This document shows positions 8,418 through 19,900 of a stretch of 64,000 bases of DNA, piece by piece (the stretch's first letter is position 1; each line of letters starts with the position of its first letter). Below the pieces are notes generated by a model that had not been told where the DNA came from, made no database searches, and was given only the letters and a program-made list of their open reading frames with translations. Made by a program: the position numbers and the translations under genes. The stretch lies in the NCBI GenBank assembly GCA_902621165.1, contig CACNKX010000004.1, positions 1 to 64,000 of the forward strand, in the 5' to 3' direction. Origin of the DNA: an uncultured Alphaproteobacteria bacterium (GTDB lineage: Bacteria > Pseudomonadota > Alphaproteobacteria > HIMB59 > GCA-002718135).

Positions 8418-9608
8418 ATGGCTAAAGCAAAATTCGAAAGAAACAAACCGCATTGTAACATAGGTACAGTTGGTCACGTTGACCATGGTAAAACAACATT
8501 AACAGCTGCTATTACAAAAATATTAGCTGAGACAGGTGGAGCAGAATTTACAGATTATGCAAACATTGACAAAGCACCTGAAGAAAGAGAACGTGGTATT
8601 ACAATATCTACAGCACACGTTGAATATGAAACTGAAGCAAGACATTATGCTCACGTAGATTGTCCTGGACACGCAGATTATGTTAAGAACATGATTACTG
8701 GTGCAGCTCAAATGGATGGTGGTATCTTAGTTGTTAATGCTGCTGACGGACCAATGCCTCAAACAAGAGAACACATACTTTTAGCTAGACAGGTAGGTGT
8801 ACCTGCTCTTGTTGTATACATGAACAAAGTTGATCAAGTAGATGATAAAGAATTAATTGATCTTGTTGAAATGGAAATTAGAGAACTTCTTACTTCATAT
8901 GAATTCCCAGGTGATACTATCCCAATCATTAAGGGTTCAGCTTTAGCAGCGCTTGAAGGTAGAGATGATGAAATTGGAAAAAATTCGATTATGGAATTAA
9001 TGAAAGCAGTTGATGAACATATACCACAACCTAGCCGACCTGTTGATCAGCCTTTCTTAATGCCAGTTGAGGATGTATTTTCAATTTCTGGTAGAGGTAC
9101 AGTTGTAACTGGAAGAATTGAACAGGGTCAAGTTAAAGTTGGAGAGGAAATCGAAATCCTTGGAATAAGAGAGCCTCAAAAAACTACTTGTACTGGAGTT
9201 GAAATGTTTAGAAAACTTTTAGACTCCGGTGAGGCTGGAGACAACGTTGGTGTTCTTCTTCGTGGAACAAAAAGAGAAGAGGTTGAACGTGGCCAAGTAT
9301 TAGCAAAACCTGGTTCAATAAAACCTCATACAAAATTTAAAGCAGAAGCATATGTATTAAAAAAAGAAGAAGGTGGAAGACACACCCCATTCTTTTCAAA
9401 CTACAGACCTCAATTCTACTTTAGAACAACAGATGTAACTGGAACAATTAAATTACCAGAAGGAACAGAAATGGTAATGCCTGGAGATAATATAGCTATG
9501 GAAGTTACTCTTTTGTCTCCAATTGCAATGGATAAAGGTTTAAAATTTGCAATTCGAGAAGGCGGAAGAACAGTTGGCGCTGGAGTTGTTGCTGAAATTA
9601 TTGAATAG
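8418..9608 (+). CDS. tuf: Elongation factor Tu
   Basis: 396 residues, full length. Delivers aminoacyl-tRNA to the ribosome. Seen: the G1 loop GHVDHGKTT at residues 19-27, G2 in [14 protein letters not shown]3 DCPGH, G4 NKVD, and domains 2 and 3 ending in [13 protein letters not shown]. An SD-like GGGG precedes the ATG. It lies between tRNA-Gly and tRNA-Trp rather than behind fusA, where many relatives carry it. Codon use is more balanced than in nearby genes, as expected for a highly expressed gene. Confidence 0.98.
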   Translation: MAKAKFERNKPHCNIGTVGHVDHGKTTLTAAITKILAETGGAEFTDYANIDKAPEERERGITISTAHVEYETEARHYAHVDCPGHADYVKNMITGAAQMDGGILVVNAADGPMPQTREHILLARQVGVPALVVYMNKVDQVDDKELIDLVEMEIRELLTSYEFPGDTIPIIKGSALAALEGRDDEIGKNSIMELMKAVDEHIPQPSRPVDQPFLMPVEDVFSISGRGTVVTGRIEQGQVKVGEEIEILGIREPQKTTCTGVEMFRKLLDSGEAGDNVGVLLRGTKREEVERGQVLAKPGSIKPHTKFKAEAYVLKKEEGGRHTPFFSNYRPQFYFRTTDVTGTIKLPEGTEMVMPGDNIAMEVTLLSPIAMDKGLKFAIREGGRTVGAGVVAEIIE

Positions 9609-9645
9609 TTTTAGAGACCGCTCTATCAGTTAGCCAATACTTATT

Positions 9646-9721
9646 AGGAGTGTAGCTCAACTGGTAGAGCACCGGTCTCCAAAACCGGGGGCTGCGGGTT
9701 CAAGTCCTGCCACTCCTGCCA
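9646..9721 (+). tRNA. trnW: tRNA-Trp(CCA)
   Basis: 76 bases with encoded terminal CCA. Acceptor AGGAGTG pairs with CACTCCT; anticodon stem CCGGT/ACCGG encloses CTCCAAA, giving anticodon CCA. It sits between tuf and secE, 14 bases before the secE start. Confidence 0.97.
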
Positions 9722-9735
9722 AGAGAAATGAAAAT

Positions 9736-9951
9736 ATGAATATTGAAAAAAAGAAAACATCACCAGCTCTTTTTGTAAGAGAAGTTAGACAGGAATTACA
9801 AAAAGTAACTTGGCCTCAAAGAAGAGACACTTTTATTTCTTCTGCAATAGTTATATTATTAATAATTTTATTCTCATTATTTTTTCTTTTAACCGATCAA
9901 ATATGGTCTTTTTCAATAAGAAAAATAATTGAAATAGGTTCAGGTTTTTAA
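9736..9951 (+). CDS. secE: Preprotein translocase subunit SecE
   Basis: 71 residues, the short single-span form typical of non-enteric bacteria. Residues 12-26 hold the conserved amphipathic LFVREVRQELQKVTWP segment, and one membrane span covers about residues 36-57 (hydrophobic run after TFISSAIV). SecE clamps SecY in the SecYEG channel; secY is at 32797. Its stop overlaps the nusG ATG by one base. No gene lies between tRNA-Trp and secE, so it probably uses the tuf/tRNA transcript. Confidence 0.92.
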   Translation: MNIEKKKTSPALFVREVRQELQKVTWPQRRDTFISSAIVILLIILFSLFFLLTDQIWSFSIRKIIEIGSGF

Positions 9952-10484
9952 TGAATAAAGCAAGATGGTACGTTCTTCATGCCTATTCAGGTTATGAAAA
10001 AAAAGTTGCTGATAGCATACTAGATCAAGCAACAAAACTTGGTGTTAAAGAACACATTGAAGAAATATCTGTTCCAGTTCAAAATATTGTTGAAGTAAAA
10101 AGAGGCGTAAGGGTCAATACAGAAAGGAAAATATTTCCTGGTTATATACTAATTAAAATGAGCTTAAATGATGATACTTGGCATATTATTAAAACAACTC
10201 CAAAGTTAAGCGGCTTTTTAGGTAACAAAGGTAAACCAGTTCCAATTAGTAATGCTGAAGCAAAAAGAATATCTGAACAAGTTATTGATGGTGTTGAAAA
10301 TTCTAGACCTGCGATGATGTATGATGTTGGAGAACAAGTAAAAGTAATTGATGGACCTTTTGCATCATTTAATGGAGAGATAGAACAAATAGATGAAGAT
10401 AAAGCAAGATTAAGAGTGGCAGTTTCAATTTTTGGAAGATCAACACCTGTCGATTTAGAATATTCTCAGGTAGAAAAGGTATAA
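9951..10484 (+). CDS. nusG: Transcription termination/antitermination factor NusG
   Basis: 177 residues. An N-terminal NGN domain (ARWYVLHAYSGYEKKV at residues 3-18, FPGYILIKM near 63) binds RNA polymerase. The C-terminal KOW domain (GEQVKVIDGPFASFNGEI, near 125-142) contacts Rho or ribosomal S10. It is coupled to secE by a one-base overlap and followed 3 bases later by rplK, the standard secE-nusG-rplK order. Confidence 0.97.
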   Translation: MNKARWYVLHAYSGYEKKVADSILDQATKLGVKEHIEEISVPVQNIVEVKRGVRVNTERKIFPGYILIKMSLNDDTWHIIKTTPKLSGFLGNKGKPVPISNAEAKRISEQVIDGVENSRPAMMYDVGEQVKVIDGPFASFNGEIEQIDEDKARLRVAVSIFGRSTPVDLEYSQVEKV

Positions 10485-10487
10485 ACT

Positions 10488-10916
10488 ATGGCTAAAGAAA
10501 TTTTAGGTTTAATTAAGTTACAAATCCCTGCTGGAGGAGCTAATCCCTCACCACCTGTAGGACCTGCACTTGGACAAAGAGGTTTGAACATAATGGACTT
10601 TTGTAAAGCATTTAATGACAAAACAAAAGATTTAGAAAAAGGTGCACCAATTCCAGTTATTATAACTGCATACAAAGACAGAAGTTTCGACTTTACTACA
10701 AAATTACCACCGGTAAGTTTTTATTTAAAAAAAGCAGCAAAAATAAAAAAAGGAAACTCAACTCCTGGAAGAACATTAGTAGGCAAAGTATCAATGCAAG
10801 ATATTGAAAAAATTGCAAAAGAAAAAATGCAAGATTTAAATGCTATTGATTTAAATGGAGCAATGAATATGGTTAAAGGATCAGCCGTTTCAATGGGTAT
10901 GGAGGTAGTGAGTTAA
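10488..10916 (+). CDS. rplK: 50S ribosomal protein L11
   Basis: 142 residues, standard length. The proline-rich [17 protein letters not shown] loop (residues 14-30), the thiostrepton- and elongation-factor-contacting part of the N-domain, is intact. The C-domain binds the 23S GTPase-associated region. Its stop overlaps the rplA start by one base. Confidence 0.98.
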   Translation: MAKEILGLIKLQIPAGGANPSPPVGPALGQRGLNIMDFCKAFNDKTKDLEKGAPIPVIITAYKDRSFDFTTKLPPVSFYLKKAAKIKKGNSTPGRTLVGKVSMQDIEKIAKEKMQDLNAIDLNGAMNMVKGSAVSMGMEVVS

Positions 10917-11605
10917 TGAAATTAACAAAAAATAGAAAACAAATGTTAAATAATTTTGACATTACAAAGGTTTACGAGCCACTAGAAGCAATTAAAATTT
11001 TAAAAGAAAAATCTTACGTAAAATTTAAAGAAACAATTGATATTTCAATTAATCTCGGAATTGACAGTAACAAAACTGATCAAAATATTAAAGGTGTTGT
11101 AAATCTTCCATATGGAACAGGAAAAACTGTTAAAGTCGCAGTAATTGCAAATGAGGACAAACAAAACGATGCAAAAAATAATGGTGCAGACTTAGTAGGA
11201 AGTGATGATTTGATTGAAACAATTTCTAAATCAAAAATAGAATTTGATGTTCTAATTGCAACTCCAGATATGATGCCTAAATTAGGTAAAGTAGCAAAAA
11301 TTCTAGGCCCAAAAGGTTTAATGCCAAATCCTAAGCTTGGAACTGTAACTAATGAAATTTCTCAATCAGTAAAAGATGCTAAATCAGGACAAGTGAAATT
11401 CAAAAATGATAAATCTGGTATCGTTCACGCTGGTATCGGCAAACTAGATTTTAACGAAGAAGATTTGTTAGAAAATATTAAAACATTTTATTCTTCAGTT
11501 AGTAAAAGTAAACCTGATGCTGTTAAGGGTTCTTTTATAAAAAAGGTTACCATAGCTTCAACTATGGGAGTTGGATTAAATATTAATCAAGCTAGCTTGC
11601 GTTAA
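10916..11605 (+). CDS. rplA: 50S ribosomal protein L1
   Basis: 229 residues. It forms the mobile L1 stalk that helps release deacylated tRNA. Conserved blocks are VNLPYGTGKTVKVAV and GPKGLMPNPKLGTVT, the L1 signature. In many bacteria L1 represses the rplKA mRNA; no obvious binding site copy was identified here. A structured leader follows before rplJ. Confidence 0.98.
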   Translation: MKLTKNRKQMLNNFDITKVYEPLEAIKILKEKSYVKFKETIDISINLGIDSNKTDQNIKGVVNLPYGTGKTVKVAVIANEDKQNDAKNNGADLVGSDDLIETISKSKIEFDVLIATPDMMPKLGKVAKILGPKGLMPNPKLGTVTNEISQSVKDAKSGQVKFKNDKSGIVHAGIGKLDFNEEDLLENIKTFYSSVSKSKPDAVKGSFIKKVTIASTMGVGLNINQASLR

Positions 11606-11634
11606 TTAATCCAAAAGATGATCTTTGATCATCA

Positions 11635-11743
11635 CCTGTCAAAGACTGCAGGAGCTTTTAGCTTAATTTCCTGCATAGACTGAAGCGAGTCATTGATTTG
11701 CTTCTTGACAGGCTTTAAATTAGTTTGGTGGGCAAACTAATTT
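11635..11743 (+). promoter_or_regulatory. L10 leader: structured RNA between rplA and rplJ
   Basis: The 181-base gap between rplA and rplJ is rich in pairing. An outer helix CCTGTCAA (11635-11642) / TTGACAGG (11705-11712) encloses an inner helix GCAGGA (11648-11653) / TCCTGC (11669-11674) and a short GACT/AGTC hairpin (11678-11681/11688-11691). A separate 11-pair hairpin follows at 11717-11727/11733-11743 with loop GTGGG. In location and shape it matches the L10 leader bound by the L10-L12 complex for autogenous control. The last hairpin may be an attenuator or RNase III site; its T tract is short. Confidence 0.7.
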
Positions 11744-11786
11744 TAGCTAATATTGGATCTTGGATCCAATTAAAACCGAGGTTGAC

Positions 11787-12308
11787 GTGAAACGTTCTGA
11801 AAAAAAAGATTTTGTAAGTAATCTCAAAGACGATTTTTCAAATGCTGTTTCTGTGATTGTGGCTGAATATTCTGGGCTAACAGTTAATGAAACAGAACAA
11901 CTTAGAAAAGAAATGAGAGATAATGGAGCAAAATTTAAAGTAACTAAGAACAGACTCACTAAACTTGCTATATCTGAAACTCAATTCAAAGATATTTCAG
12001 AACTTTTCAAAGGTCCAACAGCAATTGCTTATTCTGATGATGCAGTAGCACCAGCAAAAGTAGCAGTTAGTTTTGAGAAAAAATTTGAAAAGTTTAAAAT
12101 TATTGGGGGAGGTTATAATGGAGAGAAAATTGATAAAGAAAAAATTGATTTTCTTGCAAAATTACCTTCTTTAGATGAGTTAAGAGGAAAAATTATAGGA
12201 TTAATTTCTGCACCTGCTCAAAAGATAGCTTCAATTACAGCTGAACCTGGAGCACAAATTGCAAGATTAATTAGTTCTAACAGTGGCAATAAACAAGAGT
12301 CGAACTAG
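11787..12308 (+). CDS. rplJ: 50S ribosomal protein L10
   Basis: 173 residues from a GTG start. I choose GTG 11787 because GAGG at 11778-11781 is a good ribosome-binding site 5 bases upstream, and the protein then begins KRSEKKDFV like other L10s; an upstream TTG in frame at 11760 adds nine non-conserved residues. L10 anchors the L7/L12 dimers at the stalk base. Conserved VIVAEYSGLTVNE near residue 30 and LRGKIIGLISAPAQK near 140 are present, and the C-terminal helix that carries L12 follows. Confidence 0.95.
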   Translation: MKRSEKKDFVSNLKDDFSNAVSVIVAEYSGLTVNETEQLRKEMRDNGAKFKVTKNRLTKLAISETQFKDISELFKGPTAIAYSDDAVAPAKVAVSFEKKFEKFKIIGGGYNGEKIDKEKIDFLAKLPSLDELRGKIIGLISAPAQKIASITAEPGAQIARLISSNSGNKQESN

Positions 12309-12325
12309 GTAATAAGGAGAAATAA

Positions 12326-12703
12326 ATGGCTGATTTGAATAAAATTGTAGAAGATCTATCCTCCCTTACAGTTCTTGAGGCAGCTGAATTAAGTAAATTG
12401 CTTGAAGAAAAATGGGGCGTATCCGCTGCTGCACCAGTTGCAGTTGCTGCAGCTCCAGCTGCAGGCGGTGGAGAAGCTGCTGCAGAAGAGAAAACAGAAT
12501 TTGATATAGAACTATCTGAATCTGGATCTAATAAAATTGCTGTTATTAAAGAGGTTAGAACCATTACTGGTCTTGGGCTAAAAGAAGCAAAAGATTTAGT
12601 TGAAGGCGCACCTAAACCATTAAAACAAGGGGTTAAAAAGGAAGAAGCTGAAGAAATGAAAAAAGCATTAGAAGCAGCTGGTGCCAAAGTTACACTAAAA
12701 TAA
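12326..12703 (+). CDS. rplL: 50S ribosomal protein L7/L12
   Basis: 125 residues. N-terminal dimerisation domain (about 1-32), an alanine-rich flexible hinge (about 37-57), then the C-domain with the factor-binding [12 protein letters not shown] and [15 protein letters not shown] helices, ending KVTLK. It recruits translational GTPases to the ribosome. An AAGGAG ribosome-binding site lies 6 bases before the ATG. Confidence 0.98.
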   Translation: MADLNKIVEDLSSLTVLEAAELSKLLEEKWGVSAAAPVAVAAAPAAGGGEAAAEEKTEFDIELSESGSNKIAVIKEVRTITGLGLKEAKDLVEGAPKPLKQGVKKEEAEEMKKALEAAGAKVTLK

Positions 12704-12704
12704 T

Positions 12705-12732
12705 TTAAAGGCCTTTTTTAAAGGCCTTTTAA
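12705..12732 (+). terminator. rplL-rpoB intergenic hairpin (attenuator-like)
   Basis: Two tandem copies of the palindrome AAAGGCCTTT lie directly after rplL. The long form pairs AAAGGCC (12707-12713) with GGCCTTT (12723-12729) around a T-rich loop and is followed by TTAATTT. Its position matches the known rplL-rpoB partial terminator that lowers polymerase synthesis relative to ribosomal protein. Each palindrome can also fold by itself, so efficiency is probably partial. Confidence 0.6.
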
Positions 12733-12756
12733 TTTAAATTTAAAGAAGGAGAAAAA

Positions 12757-15700
12757 GTGAGTTTAGATCATATTAATTTAAAAAAAATTAGAAAATCTTT
12801 TGGTAAGATTCCTCTAGTAACTTCTCTGCCAAATTTAGTCGAGGTTCAAAAAAGATCATTTGATAGTTTTTTGCAACTTAGAACTGATCCCGATAATAGA
12901 GAAAATATTGGTCTTCATTCAATTTTTAAATCCGTATTTCCAATTCATGATTATGCTGAAAGAGCCACAGTAGATTACGTAAGCTATAATCTTGGCGTAC
13001 CAAAATACGATGTTGATGAATGTTCACAAAGAGGAATGACATATGGAACACCCTTACTTGTCAATTTTCGACTTATAATTTGGGACATTGATGAAATTGC
13101 CGGAACTAAGTCGGTAAGAGATATTAAAGAACAAGAAGTTTACATGGGAGACATCCCATTAATGACAAAGAATGCTACTTTTGTTGTTAATGGTACTGAA
13201 CGTGTTGTCGTAAGTCAAATGCATCGTTCGCCAGGTGTATTTTTTGACCATGATTATGGGAAAACACATACAAGTGGAAAATATCTTTTTAATGCAAGAA
13301 TTATTCCATACAGAGGATCATGGCTTGATTTCGAACATGACGCAAAAAACAATATTCATGCTAGGATTGATAGAAAACGAAAGTTTCCAGTTACCACTCT
13401 TTTTAAATGCTTACTAAGTAAAGGATCCGAGGATTATTTAAAAGAATGTGAAGAAAAAAAGATAGAACCTGACACAAAAAGAATACTCGGTATGACAAGT
13501 GAAGAAATTTTATCACTCTTTTATCAAAACATTTTATACAAAAAGAATGATTATGGTTGGTCATTTAAAGAAGATATTTCTTTTTTTAAAGGTAAAATAT
13601 TAAACTACGATTTAATTGACTCTAAAAATGGTAAATTACTTTTAGCAAAAGGTACAAAAGTAAATCAAAAAATTATTAATGATTTAAAGAAGAAAAATAT
13701 CTCGAATATTACTATTCATGAGGAATCTCTTTTAGGTTTTTATTTAGCTTCTGATATTATTGATGATAAAACAGGAAAAATATTTTTTGAAGCTGGATAT
13801 GAAATTGATGAAGTCTTTATAGAATTTATTAATGATAATAAGATTAATAAATTTGATATTTTAAAAGCAGATAATATTGAAATTGGATCTTATATTCGAA
13901 ATACTCTTCAACTAGATAAAGCAAGATCAAGAGAAGAAGCATTATTTGAAATATTCAAAATTCTCAGACCGGGTGAACCGCCTACAATAGAAACCGCTGA
14001 AAACTTATTCAATAATCTTTTTTTTAACTCTGATAGATATGATTTATCATCTGTCGGTAGATTAAAAATAAGTGCTAAATTTAAAAAGAAAACTTCAGTG
14101 GATCAAAGGATTCTTGATAAAAGTGATATACTTGATGTTGTAAAGCATATGCACAATCTAATTGATGGCAAAGGTGAAATTGACGATATTGATCATTTAG
14201 CTAACAGGAGAGTTAGATCTGTAGGTGAACTACTGGAAAATCAATATAGAATAGGTCTGTTAAAAATGGATAGAGCTATTAAAGAAAGACTCAGCTCACT
14301 AGAGGTCGATAATATTATGCCTCAAGACATAGTAAACGCTAAACCAGTTGTTGCATCCATAAAAGAATTCTTTGGATTAAGTCAGCTAAGTCAATTTATG
14401 GATCAGACAAACCCTTTAAGTGAAATTACTCATAAAAGAAGAGTTTCAGCACTTGGCCCTGGAGGTTTAAACAGAGAAAGAGCTGGTTTTGAGGTGAGAG
14501 ATGTTCATCAAACTCACTATGGTAGAATATGTCCGATAGAAACGCCTGAAGGTGCTAATATTGGATTGATTAATAGTTTAGCATCTTACTCAAGAATTAA
14601 TAAATATGGTTTTATTGAAACTCCATACAGAATAGTAAGTTCTGGAAAGGTAACAAATCGAGTAATATATCTTAGCGCAATAGATGAAGAAGATTTTGTT
14701 ATAGCCCAAGCGAACGCAGAAGTTGATGAAAAAGGGAAATTTTCAAATGAAATTGTAAGCTGTAGAAAGAATGGAGAATTTATTAATGTTGATGTAGATG
14801 CTATTGATCTGATGGATGTTTCTCCACAACAACTAGTATCTGTAGCATCTTCACTTATTCCTTTTTTAGAAAATGATGATGCAAATAGAGCTTTAATGGG
14901 TTCAAACATGATGAGACAAGCTGTGCCATTAATCAAACCAAAGGCTCCTTTGGTTGGAACAGGTATGGAGTATACGGTTGCCAATGATAGTGGTTCAACA
15001 ATTGTTGCAAAAAGAGAGGGTATAGTAGATCAACTAGATGCAAATAGGATAGTAATAAGAATTACAGATAAAAATGATAAGACCCTTAACAAAATTGATA
15101 TTTATAATTTATCAAAATTTCAGCGATCTAACCAAAATACATGCATTACTCAACGACCTTTAGTTAATGTTGGAGATAAAATTTTAAAAAACCAAGTTAT
15201 TGCTGATGGACCAGCAACTGATTTAGGAGAACTAGCTTTAGGCCGTAATGTTCTAGCAGCTTTTATGCCTTGGAATGGTTACAATTTTGAGGACTCAATA
15301 CTCATTTCAGAAAAAGTTGTTCAAGACGATGTTTTTACATCAATTCACGTTGAAGAATTTGAAGTAATGTCTAGAGATACAAAACTTGGACCAGAAGAGA
15401 TAACAAGAGATATACCAAATGCTAGTGAAGAAATGCTTGTAAATTTAGATGAAACTGGAATAGTTTATGTTGGAGCAGAGGTGAATTCAGGAGATATACT
15501 TGTAGGTAAGGTAACACCTAAAGGTGAATCTCCCATGACACCTGAGGAAAAATTATTAAGAGCAATTTTTGGTGAGAAAGCAGCTGATGTAAAAGATACA
15601 AGTTTGAGAGTACCACCTGGAGTAAAAGGGACCATTGTTGAAATTCGAGTATTTTCTCGAAGAGGAATCGAAAAAGATGAAAGAGCAATAAGCATAGAGA

Positions 15701-16962
15701 ATCATCAAATTGAAGTTATTGCTAGAGACAGAGATGATGAATTAAAAATTTTAGAAAAAAGTTTTGGCAATCATTTAAGAGAGCTTCTTAATAATCAAAC
15801 TTTTTTATCTGGTAATGAAAGCATAGATAAAAATTCAAATATTAAGTATGACCAGATTGAAAATTTATCTTTAAATGAATTACTTAAAATAAATATATCA
15901 GATGAAAAGAAAAGTAATCAGATTGATTCTTTGGTAAAAAATTATGAAAATCAACTTGGAAATATTAATCAAAAATTTGAGAATAAAATTGATAAAATTC
16001 AAAGTGGAGATGAGTTATTACCAGGGGTATTAAAATTAATTAAAGTATTTATTTCAGTTAAACGTAAGTTACAACCTGGAGATAAGATGGCTGGAAGGCA
16101 TGGTAATAAAGGTGTTATATCAAAAATTTGTCCAGTTGAAGATATGCCGTATTTAGAAGATGGGACACCAGTTGATATCGTTTTAAACCCATTGGGAGTT
16201 CCTAGCAGAATGAATATTGGTCAGATTTTAGAAACTCACCTAGGATGGGCATCTGCGTCACTCGGAAGACAGGTTAATCAAATGATTAAAAAAATTCAAT
16301 CAGAGGGACAAACAAAAGATTTGAGGGAAAAATTATTAGAGATATATGATCTTAATGTTCATCAAAAAATTATAAAAAATATGAATGATGATGAAATCTT
16401 AGAACTAGGAAATAACTTAAAAGATGGTATTCCATTTGCTACTCCAGTTTTTGATGGTGCTAAGGAAAAAGATATAACTAATCTTTTATCTCAATCAGGA
16501 GTTTCAAATACAGGACAAGAAGTATTATACGATGGTATTACAGGTCAGAAATTTGAAAGACCCGTTACTGTTGGATACATGTATATGTTAAAACTACATC
16601 ATCTAGTTGATGAAAAAATACACGCAAGATCTATAGGTCCATATAGTTTAGTCACTCAGCAACCTCTTGGAGGAAAAGCTCAATTTGGTGGTCAAAGGTT
16701 CGGAGAAATGGAAGTTTGGGCTCTTGAAGCATATGGAGCCGCATATACCCTTCAAGAAATTTTAACCATAAAATCAGATGATGTTGCTGGGAGAACCAAA
16801 GTTTATGAATCAATAGTTAAGGGTGACAATAATTTTGAATCTGGCACTCCGGAGTCATTTAATGTTATGGTTAAAGAATTAAGATCACTGGGTCTAAATT
16901 TGGATTTCAAAGAAAATATTAAAGACAACAATTTAACAAACTTGATAGGTACAAATGAATAA
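12757..16962 (+). CDS. rpoB: DNA-directed RNA polymerase beta subunit
   Basis: 1401 residues from GTG 12757, with AAGGAG 7-12 bases upstream. Seen: the rifampicin pocket [15 protein letters not shown] at residues 540-554 with the canonical Ser564 in SALGPGG, all as in sensitive enzymes; the [13 protein letters not shown] catalytic-face motif; and the C-terminal [19 protein letters not shown] region. It is slightly longer than usual alpha RpoB (about 1380), partly from a lysine/asparagine-rich stretch around residues 1025-1085. It overlaps rpoC by 8 bases. Confidence 0.99.
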   Translation: MSLDHINLKKIRKSFGKIPLVTSLPNLVEVQKRSFDSFLQLRTDPDNRENIGLHSIFKSVFPIHDYAERATVDYVSYNLGVPKYDVDECSQRGMTYGTPLLVNFRLIIWDIDEIAGTKSVRDIKEQEVYMGDIPLMTKNATFVVNGTERVVVSQMHRSPGVFFDHDYGKTHTSGKYLFNARIIPYRGSWLDFEHDAKNNIHARIDRKRKFPVTTLFKCLLSKGSEDYLKECEEKKIEPDTKRILGMTSEEILSLFYQNILYKKNDYGWSFKEDISFFKGKILNYDLIDSKNGKLLLAKGTKVNQKIINDLKKKNISNITIHEESLLGFYLASDIIDDKTGKIFFEAGYEIDEVFIEFINDNKINKFDILKADNIEIGSYIRNTLQLDKARSREEALFEIFKILRPGEPPTIETAENLFNNLFFNSDRYDLSSVGRLKISAKFKKKTSVDQRILDKSDILDVVKHMHNLIDGKGEIDDIDHLANRRVRSVGELLENQYRIGLLKMDRAIKERLSSLEVDNIMPQDIVNAKPVVASIKEFFGLSQLSQFMDQTNPLSEITHKRRVSALGPGGLNRERAGFEVRDVHQTHYGRICPIETPEGANIGLINSLASYSRINKYGFIETPYRIVSSGKVTNRVIYLSAIDEEDFVIAQANAEVDEKGKFSNEIVSCRKNGEFINVDVDAIDLMDVSPQQLVSVASSLIPFLENDDANRALMGSNMMRQAVPLIKPKAPLVGTGMEYTVANDSGSTIVAKREGIVDQLDANRIVIRITDKNDKTLNKIDIYNLSKFQRSNQNTCITQRPLVNVGDKILKNQVIADGPATDLGELALGRNVLAAFMPWNGYNFEDSILISEKVVQDDVFTSIHVEEFEVMSRDTKLGPEEITRDIPNASEEMLVNLDETGIVYVGAEVNSGDILVGKVTPKGESPMTPEEKLLRAIFGEKAADVKDTSLRVPPGVKGTIVEIRVFSRRGIEKDERAISIENHQIEVIARDRDDELKILEKSFGNHLRELLNNQTFLSGNESIDKNSNIKYDQIENLSLNELLKINISDEKKSNQIDSLVKNYENQLGNINQKFENKIDKIQSGDELLPGVLKLIKVFISVKRKLQPGDKMAGRHGNKGVISKICPVEDMPYLEDGTPVDIVLNPLGVPSRMNIGQILETHLGWASASLGRQVNQMIKKIQSEGQTKDLREKLLEIYDLNVHQKIIKNMNDDEILELGNNLKDGIPFATPVFDGAKEKDITNLLSQSGVSNTGQEVLYDGITGQKFERPVTVGYMYMLKLHHLVDEKIHARSIGPYSLVTQQPLGGKAQFGGQRFGEMEVWALEAYGAAYTLQEILTIKSDDVAGRTKVYESIVKGDNNFESGTPESFNVMVKELRSLGLNLDFKENIKDNNLTNLIGTNE

Positions 16963-19900
16963 GGAACTAACGAATATATTTAATCAGAATCTAGGTGTTC
17001 AAAATTTTAATAGCTTGAAAATTTCAATTGCCAGCCCAGACGATATAAGATCTTGGTCTTTTGGTGAAATAAAGAAGCCTGAAACTATTAACTACAGAAC
17101 TTTTAAACCTGAAAAAGATGGTCTGTTTTGTTCTAGGATCTTTGGACCTGTAAAAGACTACGAGTGCTTATGTGGAAAATACAAAAGAATGAAATTCAGA
17201 GGAATAATATGTGAAAAATGTGGTGTAGAAGTTACTTTATCAAAAGTAAGAAGAGATAGAATGGGGCATATTGAGCTTGCCGCACCAGTGTCTCACATTT
17301 GGTTTATGAAATCTTTGCCAAGTAGAATCGCTACATTGCTTGATATGACTATTAAAAATCTTGAGAAAGTTTTGTACTTTGAACAATTTATTGTTGTTGA
17401 GCCAGGTTTAACAGATTTAAAAAAAGGTGATATTATATCTGAAGAGCAATTTATAGATTATCAAGATGAATATGGAGAAGATTCTTTTAGCGCAGCAATT
17501 GGAGCTGAAGCAATTGAACAAATGCTCGTTAGTATTGATTTAGAGCAAGATTATAATCAATTAAAAATTGACCTTACAGAAACAAAATCTGAATTAAAAA
17601 AAACAAAGATAACTAAAAGATTAAAATTGATTGAATCTTTTATTTTATCCAAAAATAAACCTGAGTGGATGATAATGAGGGTTCTGCCAGTTATTCCACC
17701 TGAGCTGAGACCGCTTGTACCTCTTGATGGTGGTAGATTCGCAACAAGCGATTTAAACGATCTTTATAGAAGGGTTATAAATAGAAATAATCGTTTAAAA
17801 AGACTTATTGATTTAAGAGCTCCAGATATAATCATTAGAAATGAAAAAAGAATGCTTCAAGAATCTGTTGATGCTCTTTTCGATAATGGCAGAAGAGGAA
17901 GGGTAATTACATCAACTAACAAAAGACCACTAAAGTCACTATCTGATATGTTGAAAGGAAAGCAGGGAAGATTTAGACAAAATCTTCTTGGTAAAAGAGT
18001 AGATTACTCGGGCAGATCTGTAATTGTTGTTGGGCCTAATCTTAAACTTCATCAATGTGGTATTCCAAAAAAAATGGCACTTGAACTTTTTAAACCATTC
18101 ATATTCCATAAACTAGATATATATGGATGGGCTAATACAATTAAAGCTGCAAAAAAATTAGTCGAAAAAGAAGATCCAAGAGTCTGGGATATATTAGAGG
18201 AAGTTATAAGAGAGCATCCAGTTCTTTTAAATAGAGCGCCAACTTTACATAGACTCGGTATTCAAGCATTTGAACCAATATTAATTGAAGGTAAATCAAT
18301 ACAATTACATCCATTGGTGTGTACAGCTTTTAATGCTGACTTTGATGGTGACCAAATGGCTGTTCATGTTCCTTTAAGTCTAGAAGCTCAACTTGAAGCA
18401 AGAGTACTTATGATGAGTACAAACAACATTCTACATCCAGCAAGTGGCAAACCAATTATCGTTCCTTCTCAAGATATTATTTTAGGAATTTATTATTTAT
18501 CCATAATTAGGGATAAACAAATTGGAGAAGGTAGAAATTTTTTAGACCTTAATGAAATAGAAAAAGCTCTAGAAAATGGAGATATTAGTCTTCATTCTAA
18601 AATTAATGCCAGAGTTAAAAACAGTGATGGCGATATTTTAAAAGTAACAACTACTCCAGGAAGAATGATTTTGGGTAATATTTTGCCAAAAAATAAAAAT
18701 ATAAAGTATGAAATGATAAACAAAACTCTTACTAAAAAAGAAGTCAGTAATATTATTGATACAGTTTATAGATTCTGTGGACAAAAAGAGACTGTCTTAT
18801 TTGCAGATCATATTATGCAGATAGGTTTTAAGTATGCAGCTATTGCTGGAATATCATTTGGTAAAGATGACCTCATTATACCTTCAGATAAAGATAATTT
18901 ATTATATGCCACACAAGCTAAAGTTCAAGAATATGAAGATCAATATCAAGACGGACTTATTACTCAAGGAGAAAAATATAACAAAGTAGTAGATGCTTGG
19001 TCTGAGTGTACCAATAAAGTTGCAGATAAAATGCTTGATGTAATTTCAAATCCAACTGATGATCAACCAATCAATTCAGTCTATATGATGGCACATTCCG
19101 GTGCTAGAGGATCAGCAGCACAATTAAAGCAGCTATCAGGAATGAGAGGTTTAATGGCAAAACCTTCTGGAGAAATTATTGAAAATCCAATTAAATCAAA
19201 TTTTAAAGAAGGATTATCAGTTCTTGAATACTTTACATCGACCCATGGAGCGAGAAAAGGGCTTGCAGATACCGCTCTAAAGACAGCTAGTAGTGGATAC
19301 TTAACTAGAAGATTAGTTGATGTAGCGCAGGATGCAGTTATTCGTGAAGAAGATTGTAAAACTAAGAATGGAGTAATTGTCGAAGAAATAGTAGAGGCTG
19401 GTAACATAACATCTCCTTTGACAGAGAGAATATTAGGTAGAACTCCAGTAGAAGATATTTTAGATGAAAACAATAACCCAATGGTAAAAGCTGGTGAAAT
19501 TATTTCTGAACAACATTTAGATCCAATCTCAAAACTCGGAATTAGATCATTAAAAATACGATCTGTTTTAACATGTGAAACAGAGGATGGTATCTGTTCA
19601 AAATGTTATGGTAGAGATCTTGCAAGAGGTACTCCAGTCAATATTGGTGAAGCAGTAGGAATAATTGCTGCACAATCTATAGGTGAACCAGGTACTCAGT
19701 TAACTATGAGAACTTTTCATATAGGTGGTGCAGCTAGTTCTTCAGTTGAGCAGTCAAATGCCACATCCCCAGTTTCTGGAATTGTTAAGTTAGAAAATAT
19801 TAAAATTATTGAAGATAAATTTGAAAATAAAATAGTGCTTAGCAGAAATGGCAAAATAAAAATAATCTATGAAGGCTCCGAAAAATATTCTTCGAACATA

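Noticed and set aside
12277-12687. 136-residue minus-strand reading frame over rplL, rich in alanine, serine and proline
   Set aside because: It is the mirror of the alanine-rich L7/L12 hinge and the rest of rplL; no ribosome-binding site and a far better gene on the plus strand.
14586-14984. 132-residue minus-strand frame inside rpoB
   Set aside because: Lies wholly inside conserved rpoB, low complexity, no start signal; a coding shadow.
19081-19473. 130-residue minus-strand frame inside rpoC
   Set aside because: Antisense to conserved rpoC sequence with no independent support.
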